From assembly GCA_039621445.1 (NCBI GenBank), contig CP154956.1, positions 49,378,826-49,442,825 on the forward strand: DNA of 64,000 nt, read 5' to 3'. Origin of the DNA: Euglena gracilis. Lineage: Eukaryota; Euglenida; Euglenophyceae; Euglenales. The first letter of the stretch is position 1, and every line of letters starts with the position of its first letter. The position numbers and the translations under genes are program-made. The notes below the pieces were generated by a model that was not told the origin of the DNA, did no database searches, and saw only the letters and a program-made list of their open reading frames with translations. Shown here one piece after another: positions 25,230 through 37,500 of this stretch.

Positions 25230-28175
25230 TTGATCCCCCCTCCCCCAGCACACCTCCCCCCCACCCCCCCACCCCCGCGAGGGGGACCCCCCGGGGGGGG
25301 AGGGGGTCCCGGGGGACCCACAAAAAATGGCCGAAAAATCGCGAAAAGTGCTAAAAATAGAATTTTTCTGCGCCTGCGGCGCCGAAAAGTATATCCCACC
25401 CCCCTCTGGGGGGGACCCCCCCCGGGGGGGCTCGGCCAGACCCACCCACCCTACCCCCCCCCCGGGGGTCCAAACTTAAAAAAATCCCTGGTCCGGCATG
25501 GGGCGGGGGTCGGGGCCAAGCGCCAACGGCCGCGCGGCCCGACTCGGCCGCCAGTGACGGTCGAGGGTGGCGGCTGCTGCGTTGGCGCTTGGTCACGTCA
25601 TGGGGCTGGATGCCCTCCCGTGGGGCTGAGAAAAAGGGAAAGCGCTGCGGAGGGTGAGGGGGCGCGGACGCAACCGGCTTCGCCATTTCTTTCCGGTCCG
25701 CGTGGAGCAACAACACACGCGTGCGCGCGTTCTCTCCGCACGGTTTTTCCTTTGGCGCCAATGGCCCTGTTGGGTTATTATGGTGTGAGGTGTGTGGGCC
25801 GGGTGGGTGGGTGGGTGGGTGGGTGGGTGGGTGGGTGTGGGTTGATATTTGAGGGGTGGGTGGGGTTTTTGCCATAAACCTCTGGACTGGGGTGGGGGAT
25901 GCCACAATTCTGCGAGGGGTATCAGCCAGTTTTGGGGAGTTTCTGAATGGGTGGGTGGTTTTCTTTTAGGTCTAAGGTCAAACCCTGACCTTTCGGACCC
26001 TGACCAACCTTAACCCAACCAGTCAACACCGGGTATGGGTGGGTTGGACCCCATCCATCCACCCACCGCGCGGGTGAAAATTCTTCAGTGCCAAAAAAAA
26101 TGCCTGAAAATCAGCACCAGTGGGGAAACGCCCCCGTGTGGGGGGGGGGACCCCCTCTGACCCACGAGACACATCTTCACTACACAGCCCAGGGTGCTGG
26201 TCCCTACCTCTCCACATATGAGCCGGCCCAAGAAAGAAAATCAGTTCCCCGACCGTGACTCGAGGGTATGCCACCTGGTGGAACTGGCTCCTGAATAATT
26301 ACAAAAATGATGATAACGCGGTTTTCGTAATACAATTCCCCAATTCAACTTCTCCACCGTACACACATTTTGCACCACTCTCTTTGGTTGTCTTTCCCAT
26401 GTCCCCAGCGATGAAGAAAAGGTCACTACACATGAACAATTCAACCATTTTTGGTACACCCTTTGGCGATCTTTGTAAAACGGTGGGATAGCTCAATAAG
26501 AAAATTGCAGATGCTAAAATGGAAGAGAGAATGCTGGAACGTTGCAATTACCAGAACAAACACTTTCCATTTTAATCATAACTCAGGTGCCTGGGTTTTT
26601 GGGTTCCTGGTGGAAAAGCTTGTTGAAGCCAAGCGGACTCTGGAAAAATGCCATGCACAAAAAAACGCAGATAAACACACAAAAAAAAACACAAAAAAAA
26701 ACACAAATTGCATGTAAAATCCTTTAGAACAAACAATCCGTCAGAACAAAAAAATTATTTGCACAAAAATATGCAACTTGTTGACCAAAAAATGCAAAAT
26801 TGCGTTCCTCCCCCCCCCTGCCAAGAGCTCACCTAGAACACCAATCATCTGCCTCCACACCCTCAAAACCCATGACTGTTGCTTCTTACCAACAAGCCAA
26901 TAAAATTTTCGGTGTCATCCCTGAAAAAAAAAACAATTTAAAAAACGAAAAGAGAAATCTGCACTCTTGAACTGCAAAGTTGCTGCTTCTGAATCCGTGA
27001 GCTTCCTGTTTTTAAATCATTGTTGCTCGTTTTATTTTTTTCAGGTTGTTTCAAACTATTTTCCCCACTGCCCTTTTAAGGAAAAAAGAAAACAGGTATT
27101 TGAATTTCCGTAAATGGCACTGACATCTAGAATAAACTTTTTTGCAATTCTGGCCATTTTCGGTCATTTTAGGCCATCTTGGCCACAGGTGCTTCGTCAT
27201 GGGCCACGACCAAGGGGCCATGGGCCACAACCCCTCACGAGACCCCCAAAATGGCCTAAAAAACACTCCAATTTTCTTGGGCTCAGCCTTTGGCCAGGCC
27301 TGAATAACCCTGGAACCATACGCTGCCAAAAAGCCTGGAAAAGGCTAAGAACAGCACGAGAGGGCGACAAAACACGAACAAAGGCAGGTGAAATCACCCT
27401 GAAAAAAAAAACGGATAATCAATTAAAATTTAAAAAACCTTCGGAGAGTAGAACATTGCCCTAGGGGACGCATTAAATATCTGCTTCTTTGAAGAAGAAG
27501 AAAAAACTCGCTGCAGGAAGGCACAAAAATGAACAAAGTTTGTGAGCAGTTATTCTGCAGCTACTATGCACTATTTTGAGTGAAACAACCTGCGAAAGCT
27601 GCACCAGACAAAAACTTCCACCTAAGGAACCCCGCTATGGGTAGTCCTCTCCCACCCCCTCTAAGAAAACTAACAGGCTGTCACTTGACATGTTGGCCAT
27701 CACCAGGGACAGAAACTTTTTTTCAAAAAGATCCGGGGGAGGTCCGGACCTACCCATGCCCTAGCCCCAAGTCGATTTTCGGGCCAAAATAGAGGAAACC
27801 CCCCTCCTGGTTACCCACTCAAGCCAACCCTCTAGGGGTCCACCCACCTTCACCCCAGGTCGCCGAAGTTAAAAAAAAAAACTCTGCCCAGGGACCCTAA
27901 AAATTCTTGTCATGGCATGCCAATCAGCACTGGGAACCCGCAGTGTGTGTTGTCCGGGTGCCCTGAAGCTTTCCACCGGGGCAGGGGGCGGGGGTGGCAT
28001 TGATCAGTGCTGGCCTGCGACAACTCTGAGCTCGGTGGCCCTGGTTGTGGGCAAGTCATTTGAAGCCAGGCGCCCAGGTCAGTGCTGTGCAACAGTTGGG
28101 GTCATCGGCGGGAGCGTGCTGGCCCTGAGAGGAAAGTGCCCGTCGGCCAATGACAAAACCAAATCTGTCGCAGCC
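25230..28175. other. Spacer between the TIPRL-like and TTC5-like genes
   Basis: Poly-C/G tracts (25.24-25.47 kb), a CGCCTGCGGCGCCG core remnant at 25,368, the GGGT microsatellite and AT-rich sequence. The first exon of the TTC5-like gene is expected in 22.2-28.2 kb but was not recognised. Confidence 0.6.
25800..25840 (+). repeat. GGGT microsatellite
   Basis: Nine or ten tandem GGGT units in the spacer between the TTC5-like and TIPRL-like genes. Confidence 0.95.
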
Positions 28176-31100
28176 TCAGGTCAGCGGGATACGGGCGAGG
28201 CGCTGGTGGACCGTCCGCATCAGGTGCTGGTGCTCGTCCGGGTTGTCGTACGTGTGGAACGGGACGTCCGCCTGGTCGCAGGGGGGCACCTTGGGGAGAG
28301 CGAGCGACTTGCAGCACGTCTCGCGCACCACCCCCGCCGTCCCGAACTCGTGGAAGAAGCGGCCCCAGACCCCCCGGCGCCACCGCCCAATACATGGGTG
28401 GCAACGGCCCACATCGTGGCGACATACGGGGTCTATACCTGAACAACCACCCAAGGGTGATGCACACAATGGGTGACAAATCCAAAGTGAAGTTTCAAAC
28501 TTTTACACACAGTACATACTGCGGAAAGAAACGCACCAAATCTGATGCCTGTGAAGGCTTTAGGTGCCATTTGCCCCATTTAATCCACTGGCTAGAGTTG
28601 AACCCAACAGGGGGCCATAAATGTCACAAGTGGAGGCTTACATAAGGGACTTTGCTACAAAAAAAATCAGGTGCGATTGGGGCTCTGGAAATTATACCTT
28701 GTCCTTTTGCTGTACCCCCCATTACTGTTCTCACAGTGGGAATTTGAAGAAGGTCCACAGGGCAAGAACAGCAAGGGGGGGTACAAGCACAAGGACGGAG
28801 CTGATCACTTCTCCACATGGATGGAGCTAAATGCCTGCAAAACCCCAAAGAATGGCTTCCACCGTCTTCACAGGAGAACTCTTTATGGCGAAAGTTAAAA
28901 AACCCCCTGGGAAACCAAACAACAGCTGCGTGTAATCGCGGGAGGGCAGCCTGCGCGGGTGTCCCGGAGGCGGGAGACGACCCCGTCCACCCGCAGCCAG
29001 TGGCGGAGGAGGACGAAGAAGCAGTTCGGCATGACGCGGTACCGCACGAGGCAGCGGGACACGCCGCAGTCGTGCAGCTCGTCCTCGAGGGCAGCGGCCA
29101 CCCCCCTGCTGCCTCGCGGGCGGGAGCTTCCCGAGCATACCAAAGGCCAAACTCTCAGCCAAGGGCCCTTGGCTCGTCAGAGGCTTGAAGCAGGAGTCAT
29201 GGAAAACAACCGCGGTTCCCCGCCAGCAGGGGTGATCAAAACGTTGGTGATTGGGAACGGACTCACCTTCGGAGCTTAAGCTGATCTGCAAAAGCTAGCC
29301 CAATATGGAGTGGGATAAATTTGATGTGTGAATGCCAGACGTTGGATGTTCGATCACTAATCAGGACCATTGCAATGCACCTCCTCCGTGCACTTTAAAT
29401 TTCATTTTGCAGTGCGAGCTCAAAGAATGGCATTGGAGTTTTACTTTTTTTAAAAAAAAATTTACGCCCAGTCAATCGTTCAATAACGCCTCCTCACAAT
29501 GGTGTTGATGGCTCCATCGGACGTATTTGACTTGGAATGCATCATCCAGATCATTGCGTTGCGCAATTACGTCTTTGCTGCTTGATCTTTGTGCTTAAAA
29601 ATGGTTGGCCAATCCACGCCATGGTGCCATGTGTGTTTTTAATTGTTTTGCACCGCAACAACAGAACGTGTTGGAAGGGTGGGAGCTGGGTGTAGAGCAC
29701 CACACTGTCACAATCATACAACTGCTCACTCAATCCGGCAAGAGGAAGGGGAGGGGGTAGGTGGACCCCGAGGGACACACCACCCAGAAGGTTTCCAAAA
29801 TCTTGTTGAGATACGGGAAGATTGCACAACGTCTTTTGTCTTCTGAAGCTTTGGTTGCTGTTTGAAGGGAATTTGGTTAGCAAGCTAGCTTCCAATCGTT
29901 CCTCCCACACCGCTTCCCTTTTTCTAAGGCCCCCAAGAGGCTTTCTGTGCAACCAAGGTCACCCTCCCCTACCTCCCCCGGTCCAATTTATCACCCACCA
30001 AGCAGAATATTGAAGCTGCTGACCGCAATTGACAACTACGCTGAATATGGCGACTTCTCATTTGGCACGGCATGATTTTTTTTGCCGCCTTTTGAATGTG
30101 GCTGGTTTTCAAGTTCCTTATCATTGTTGTCTTAAACCTCCAAAAAACTGCATATTTTTTCAGCAGTGAAAAGATACCCCCCCCTTGTCTAAGCACCGGA
30201 AAAGATGGGTAAGAACCGGGGGGGGGGGTGCTTATTTTGCCAAAATATGGGTAAGAACCAGGGGGGTGGTGCTTAGACAAGGGGGAAAAATTTGACTGCA
30301 AAAAAAATCCGGTGCTTCGCGCCGAAAAGGAAAAATTATCCTTAATGTGAAGGTGCACTGTTGAACTTACACACATTTGGATGCAGAAATCAACAATACC
30401 TCACGAAATCAGGTCTCAGAAGTTGCAGAAATTTCGAAATTTTTGAGAAATTTCCCTTAAAAATGCACACAAAATAAACCTCCCCGTGACGATGACCTGT
30501 AAAAAGATGGTAAGAACCGGGGGGGTGGTGCTTAGACAAGGGTGGTGCTTAGACAAGGGGGGGGGGAGGTAAACTTTCACTTTCAATGGTTCTTTCGAGT
30601 TTCAAAAAAAATCAAAGTTGTGGGTTAGTTTCAAAGTTGTGGGTGGAAGAGGGTCCCCCATCCTCACCCCTTCCAGAGTGCTTTCAGAATAAGCAACATC
30701 AAAAGACCTTCTGGTGGTTGGGTGACCAATGGACATGAGGTGGATATGGGACACGGGGGGTGTGGTCACCACACTTCTCATCGACTGCATCGACGGGTTG
30801 TGGCATACCAACTTGGGCAGCGCAAGGAGGCGCCAAGTGGGGGGGGGGGGCGAGGGAGGGTTCACCGCCAAACTGCATCCGCCAGACCACAAAATTTCAA
30901 AAAGGGATCATTTTTCCCAAAGCAATTGTACAGCTGGAACACAGGATAGGTTGGGAGGTGTCCCGCAGCATGTCATAATTCCCAGCGGCACCAGGCCTCA
31001 CCTCTGGGCTCCCCACGCCCACACTCACTCCCCACGCCCATACTCACTCCCCACGCCAACACTAACCCCACACGCCCATACTCACTCCCCACGCCCATAC

Positions 31101-33046
31101 TTACTCCTTGCCCATCCTTCCTGTTAACTGAACTTGACAATTCAGCGAGTACTGGCACAGGTGGAAATTTCTCAGGCAGGAAAATGGCAAACTCACGTAT
31201 GGCAAACTGAAGAACTCGCTGAAAAAATCTGCCAACTTCGTAAAAAAAAAGCCACTATTTTTTTCAACATGACAACTCAGAAGTACAGCACTGATGGATT
31301 CTTTCCGACATGACAAGTCAACCGGTACAGGCCCCAAGGCACCAACTTCCCGCAGGATATTGACAGGCTCGCCAGACCAGGGGCCAACAACTGAACAGAG
31401 AACAGAGAACAGGTCAGATCCCCATCCCGTGCCTTACCAGTCGGGCCTCAGCGCCGGGCGATTCCCTCCTCCGTGTCCTCCACCGGCACCGCCTTCTCCG
31501 GGTCAGCCTCATGGGGGCAGGGCTGGTCCTCGGCCCAGGCTACGTGTCAGTCGGGTACCCGGGGGATGCGTCCCTGGCCCCGGCCCGCCACCCGCCACCC
31601 GCCCCGCGCGGCTGGGGGGGAGGACCGGCCTGCGCAGCGCAGGGTGCCCTCGTAGTCGGTCTGGAACGTCCACCGCATGCCCTGCGGGGGCCGGCCGTCC
31701 GGCGGTGCCACGACCGCGCCGGGGGGCCAGGCCCCCAGCCACCCCACCCCACCCCGCCGCCGGGCACGGTCCCAGGAAGCGTGCTCTCGGCTGCGAATCC
31801 TCCGATCGCTGGGCAAACCCTGCTGCCCAAGGATGCGTCCGCCGCTCAGGCACTGGACACACCCAGGCGGCAGGCGGCGATTACTGCCTTGGGGCAGTTG
31901 CCTTGGGGCAGTCACCTTGGGGCAGTTGGGTGCTGTGCTGTGCTGTAATGTAACGTAACGTAATGCAATGTGGTGTCAATGGGTGGGTTTATCCACAAAT
32001 TAAGTGGTGTGTGTATGTGCCCTGCAGAAGCCCAAGCCAAAGGATTTGCTTTTTTGGACCCAGGGTATAACCAACCCCCCCTGGGGGGGTCGCAGGGACC
32101 CACTTCGTGGTTCCAAATGAATCAGTGCTTCGTGGAAACATGAAAGAAAGACACCCCCAGGGGGGTAACTCTTTGGGTTCGCCACACAAACTCCCTAGAA
32201 ACCGGTCCAGGACTCCCACACCCAGGTATCTGGCTTCAACAACGTTCGCCCCCTGGCCTTGGGGCATTACATTCCATGACATTACATTGCATTGCATTGC
32301 AATTGACGTTGCGATACTAGTGATATGATGATGACTGAATGCACACATTCCCAGGCACGTCACAGAGGCCTGGGGGGCCTGGGCGTGGTCCTTCTTCTGC
32401 CAGTGGGCGGCGTATGTCACGACAGGGACGTCGTCCTCCCCCGGCCGGTGCACCGCCTCCCGCAGGGCCGCCCGGCACGTGAACTCCAGCACCAGCCCAG
32501 AGGCGGCGTGCTGCCGCCATGCCGGTGCTCCCCCGCCGTGATTGCACTTTCAGTGCAATTCTTTTTTTGGGGGGGGCCATTGGTGCCCTCCGCCCCCGCA
32601 ACACGGTCCATCACTTCACACACTCAGGCAGAAACGGCTCAAAAATCTAGAAGGTAGTCATTTGTCTGGGGGAAAAAATCGCATTGACCACAGTGTTGGA
32701 GCCGTACCGGGGTTAAAGGAGGAATATCTCCGGGTAACAGGTTGGGCTGCATTATCAGAGGGGTGGGTGTATGTTGTGACTCTGTCGCGCACTCCCTCCA
32801 GTATGCAGCTGTTCACAGAGCCCAAAAAGAAGGCACCTTGTGTAAAACTTCCCCCAAATTGTGTGCCGGGCCTCGACAGAAGGAGGGCCTCTATGTAAGC
32901 CTGCTAGACCTCACATAGAAAGTTCCCCCACCGACGAGCAGGCAGACAAAGGCGAAGCAATGGTAGGGCCGGAGCGTGACGCAGTTGTCCGCGAAGATCA
33001 TCTCCGGCAGCGCCGTCACGCCGAGCTCCGCCTCCCACGCCTCCAT
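28176..33046 (-). CDS. TIPRL: TIP41/TIPRL-like regulator of PP2A-type phosphatases
   Basis: TIP41-family proteins bind PP2A-type catalytic subunits and act in TOR signalling. Exons on the minus strand: 33,046-32,948 (33 codons, contains [10 protein letters not shown]), 32,510-32,364 (49 codons, [19 protein letters not shown]), about 31,681-31,632 ([13 protein letters not shown]), about 29,105-28,955 ([35 protein letters not shown]), 28,358-28,176 ([13 protein letters not shown]; stop TGA 28,178-28,176). EDELHD, RVMP and DGV are the family's hallmark positions. The N-terminal exon (expected upstream of 33.05 kb) and the stretch between the 31.6 and 29.1 kb exons were not placed with confidence; 31.45-31.55 kb holds an open stretch before a GTAAGG donor. 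The last junction has no GT or AG (see findings). Introns carry a TA-flanked element at 30.2-30.6 kb. Confidence 0.85.
30177..30569. mobile_element. TA-flanked inverted-repeat element, CTTGTCTAAGCACC type
   Basis: It starts CCCCCCCCTTGTCTAAGCACC-like and ends GGTGCTTAGACAAGGGG, flanked by TA (30,175-30,176 and 30,570-30,571). Inside are repeated GGTAAGAACCGGGGG motifs and a GGTGCTTCGCGCC core. It lies in a TIPRL-like intron. A related fragment is at 63,405-63,475. Confidence 0.7.
31009..31110 (+). repeat. About 19-bp tandem repeat, five copies
   Basis: The unit is CCCCACGCCCATACTCACT with small variations; intronic in the TIPRL-like gene. Confidence 0.9.
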
Positions 33047-34134
33047 CTGAGTGGATGGCAAGATGGCCGCAGGTGGGGCCTGGGGTCGGTTGGCAAGGCG
33101 GGCACTGTGTGGTGTGGGAAAACTCTTTGTCTGCCCAAACAAATTTGCGAGAATTGCCAATGGCCAGCAAAAATTCAAGGGATAAAGTTGAGGTTGTTGT
33201 TTTGGTTTGCATATGTGGTCACTCACATCCTTGGAATGGCCACAATGGCCGAAACAGGGTTGCATGACCATCCCTTTTGTCATGCCACAGGTTTCCAAGC
33301 CAAATCACACACCCTGGCGTAAGCCAAGCTGTCTTTGGGGGGGGGGGGCATTTATTCGAGGATTTGAATATGACCGAATCCCAGGGCACTTTGGCACTCA
33401 AACCAGGGCGCGGTCGATGTGAACTTCAACGCTCTGTTTCCGAAGCCCCAGTCTTTTGAAAAGGAAATCAGGAAGGTTGCAGGAAAGAGCAGTACTCCAA
33501 ATCCACAAGCGGCATACACAACCTCCCCTCACACCTTCTGGCCTGGGGTGCGAGGAGGCTTCCGCCCAGAGGGCCCCCCCTGGGCATGGGAGCGGTTGTG
33601 GGACTCCACCCGCCAGCCTGCTGTGGCGTACTCCTGAGCCATCCTCGCGCCCGGCACACACGGCGGGCAGCCAAGGGGAGGAAGCCTCTCTGCCACGGGA
33701 GATGGGAGATGGGAGATGGGTTGGCCTGGGCTTTGCAGAGCCAGTCACACACTTGGAGCCCCCCCGGGAAACTGTCTCCAGACAAATCTGCATGCACAGA
33801 GGTTGGAGACAGAGGACGGGTCCATGAGGACGGGTCAGCGGGACCAGAGGATGGGACCAGAGGGCAGTGTCCCGAGAGGTCGGTGCCGAGACGGTCCACC
33901 AGCTTACCGGCCCTGGGGGGTGCAGTCACTGTTGAAAAAAAATAAGTCACCAACTTCCTACCTTTGGGGGGGGGTCGGTGACTCTGGTCACACAGGTCAA
34001 AATGGCTCAAAAGCAACAGAGTTTGGCCAAAAATCAAAAAAAAAATCCTAAAAACAATGTTCAAGTTGCTGAAGCCAACGTGCTTTCATCAAAAATGTGA
34101 AACTTTTGGGACACACGTCATTGCAAAAAAATTG

Positions 34135-34560
34135 TTACCCCCCCCCTCCCTTTGTCCAACGACCATTTACCTGCAACCTATGACCAGGGGGGGTGGTCAT
34201 ACGCCCCCCATTACCTGCAACCTGTGACCGGGGGGTGGTCATTATAAAGGGGGCAAAGGCTCACGCACAGCGAAAAGCGGAAAAAATCATAAAGGAGGAA
34301 GCCCAAACACAGCGGCTGCTCCTGAGGGGGTGTCATGAACGACAGCACCAGAAGGCTGCTGTGCAAATGCTGCACCGAAGGGGTGCGGGGCAGGCACTAT
34401 TCCGCGGGCACGGTATAGAAAGGGGGTAAAACCGTCAAAAATTTTTTGCAACCTGCAACCTATGACCAGGGGGGGTGGTCGTATGCTCCCCATTACCTGC
34501 AACCTGTGACCGGGGGGTGGTCATTATAAAGGGGTGGTCGTTGGAGGAGCAGGGGTTTTC
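34135..34560. mobile_element. Relative of the CTATGTCCAACGACC element, next to the foldback element
   Basis: It carries CTTTGTCCAACGACC at the left and GGTGGTCGTTGGAG at the right. A duplicated internal block (CCATTACCTGCAACCTGTG, GACCGGGGGGTGGTC) occurs twice, at about 34,208-34,245 and 34,490-34,530. It abuts the left end of the satellite-bearing foldback element. Confidence 0.55.
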
Positions 34561-34582
34561 TTAACAACCCGGGGGGGGGCAG

Positions 34583-37500
34583 GGTTACGGTTGGAGGATG
34601 TTCCGTAGGAGGATGCTCTAGAGCATCCTGTAGGGTCCGCTCGAGGTCGCTCGAGGATGCTCTAGAGCATCCTCGAGTGTCGCTCGAGGTCGCTCGAGGA
34701 TGCTCGAAAACATCCTCGAGTGTCGCTCGAGGTCGCTCGAGGATGCTCTAGAGCATCCTCGAGCGTCGCTCGAGGTCGCTCGAGGATGCTCTAGAGCATT
34801 GCGTACATACATGCATGTATCACGAGACTCAGAACAGATTATGAAGGGGCACTTTGTTGGATTGGCACCGGCACCGGGGGACCATGAATTGAGCATCCCT
34901 CGCAGGCACCACACAGCAGGCACCCCTCGAGCTGTTACTCAACTGTTCGAGGGCCCCAAAATAACAAACTGCCTTGTGTTTCCCAGTCGTTTCGGGGGGC
35001 AAATCCCTTCTGTTGCTCAACTGTTTGAGGGCCCCAAAATAACAAACTCCCTTGTGTTTCCCAGTCGTTTCGGGGGGCAAATCCCTTCTGTTGCTCAACT
35101 GTTCGAGGGCCCCAAAATAACAAACTCCCTTGTGTTTCCCAGTCGTTTCGGGGGGCAAATCCCTTCTGTTGCTCAACTGTTCGAGGGCCCCAAAATAACA
35201 AACTCCCTTGTGTTTCCAAGTCGTTTCGGGGGGCAAATCCCTTCTGTTGCTCAACTGTTCGAGGGCCCCAAAATAACAAACTCCCTTGTGTTTCCAAGTC
35301 GTTTCGGGGGGCAAATCCCTTCTGTTGCTCAACTGTTCGAGGGCCCCAAAATAACAAACTCCCTTGTGTTTCCAAGTCGTTTCGGGGGGCAAATCCCTTC
35401 TGTTGCTCAACTGTTCGAGGGCCCCAAAATAACAAACTCCCTTGTGTTTCCCAGTCGTTTCGGGGGGCAAATCTCTTCTGTTGCTCAACTGTTCGAGGGC
35501 CCCAAAATAACAAACTCCCTTGTGTTTCCCAGTCGTTTCGGGGGGCAAATCTCTTCTGTTGCTCAACTGTTCGAGGGCCCCAAAATAACAAACTCCCTTG
35601 TGTTTCCCAGTCGTTTCGGGGGGCAAATCCCTTCTGTTGCTCAACTGTTCGAGGGCCCCAAAATAACAAACTCCCTTGTGTTTCCCAGTCGTTTCGGGGG
35701 GCAAATCTCTTCTGTTGCTCAACTGTTCGAGGGCCCCAAAATAACAAACTCCCTTGTGTTTCCCAGTCGTTTCGGGGGGCAAATCTCTTCTGTTGCTCAA
35801 CTGTTCGAGGGCCCCAAAATAACAAACTCCCTTGTGTTTCCCAGTCGTTTCGGGGGGCAAATCTCTTCTGTTGCTCAACTGTTCGAGGGCCCCAAAATAA
35901 CAAACTCCCTTGTGTTTCCCAGTCGTTTCGGGGGGCAAATCTCTTCTGTTGCTCAACTGTTCGAGGGCCCCAAAATAACAAACTCCCTTGTGTTTCCCAG
36001 TCGTTTCGGGGGGCAAATCACTTCTGTTGCTCAACTGTGCGAGGGCCCCAAAATAACAAACTCCCTTGTGTTTCCCAGTCGTTTCGGGGGGCAAATCTCT
36101 TCTGTTGCTCAACTGTTCGAGGGCCCCAAAATAACAAACTCCCTTGTGTTTCCCAGTCGTTTCGGGGGGCAAATCTCTTCTGTTGCTCAACTGTTCGACG
36201 GCCCCAAAATAACAAACTCCCTTGTGTTTCCCAGTCGTTTCGGGGGGCAAATCTCTTCTGTTGCTCAACTGTTCGAGGGCCCCAAAATAACAAACTCCCT
36301 TGTGTTTCCCAGTCGTTTCGGGGGGCAAATCTCTTCTGTTGCTCAACTGTTCGAGGGCCCCAAAATAACAAACTCCCTTGTGTTTCCAAGTCATTTCGGG
36401 GGGCAAATCCCTTCTGTTGCTCAACTGTTCGAGGGCCCCAAAATAACAAACTCCCTTGTGTTTCCCAGTCGTTTCGGGGGGCAAATCTCTTCTGTTGCTC
36501 AACTGTTCGAGGGCCCCAAAATAACAAACTCCCTTGTGTTTCCCAGTCGTTTCGGGGGCAAATCCCTTCTGTTGTTCAACTGTTCGAGGGCCCCAAAATA
36601 ACAAAATCCCTTGTGTTTCCAAGTCGTTTCGGGGGGCAAATCTCTTCTGTTGCTCAACTGTTCGAGGGCCCCAAAATAACAAACTCCCTTGTGTTTCCCA
36701 GTCGTTTCGGGGGGCAAATGTCTTCTGTTGCTCAACTGTTCGAGGGCCCCAAAATAACAAACTCCCTTGTGTTTCCCAGTCGTTTCGGGGGGCAAATCTC
36801 TTCTGTTGCTCAACTGTTCGAGGGCCCCAAAATAACAAACTCCCTTGTGTTTCCCAGTCGTTTCGGGGGGCAAATCACTTCTGTTGCTCAACTGTGCGAG
36901 GGCCCCAAAATAACAAACTCCCTTGTGTTTCCCAGTCGTTTCGGGGGGCAAATCTCTTCTGTTGCTCAACTGTTCGAGGGCCCCAAAATAACAAACTCCC
37001 TTGTGTTTCCCAGTCGTTTCGGGGGGCAAATCTCTTCTGTTGCTCAACTGTTCGAGGGCCCCAAAATAACAAACTCCCTTGTGTTTCCCAGTCGTTTCGG
37101 GGGGCAAATCTCTTCTGTTGCTCAACTGTTCGAGGGCCCCAAAATAACAAACTCCCTTGTGTTTCCCAGTCGTTTCGGGGGGCAAATCTCTTCTGTTGCT
37201 CAACTGTTCGAGGGCCCCAAAATAACAAACTCCCTTGTGTTTCCCAGTCGTTTCGGGGGGCAAATCACTTCTGTTGCTCAACTGTGCGAGGGCCCCAAAA
37301 TAACAAACTCCCTTGTGTTTCCCAGTCGTTTCGGGGGGCAAATCTCTTCTGTTGCTCAACTGTTCGAGGGCCCCAAAATAACAAACTCCCTTGTGTTTCC
37401 CAGTCGTTTCGGGGGGCAAATCTCTTCTGTTGCTCAACTGTTCGAGGGCCCCAAAATAACAAACTCCCTTGTGTTTCCCAGTCGTTTCGGGGGGCAAATC

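Noticed and set aside
33414-33450. Possible N-terminal TIPRL-like exon (SKDWGFGNRALKFTSTA)
   Set aside because: Only a loose match to the family's first strand and a weak GTTTGA donor; not enough to include.
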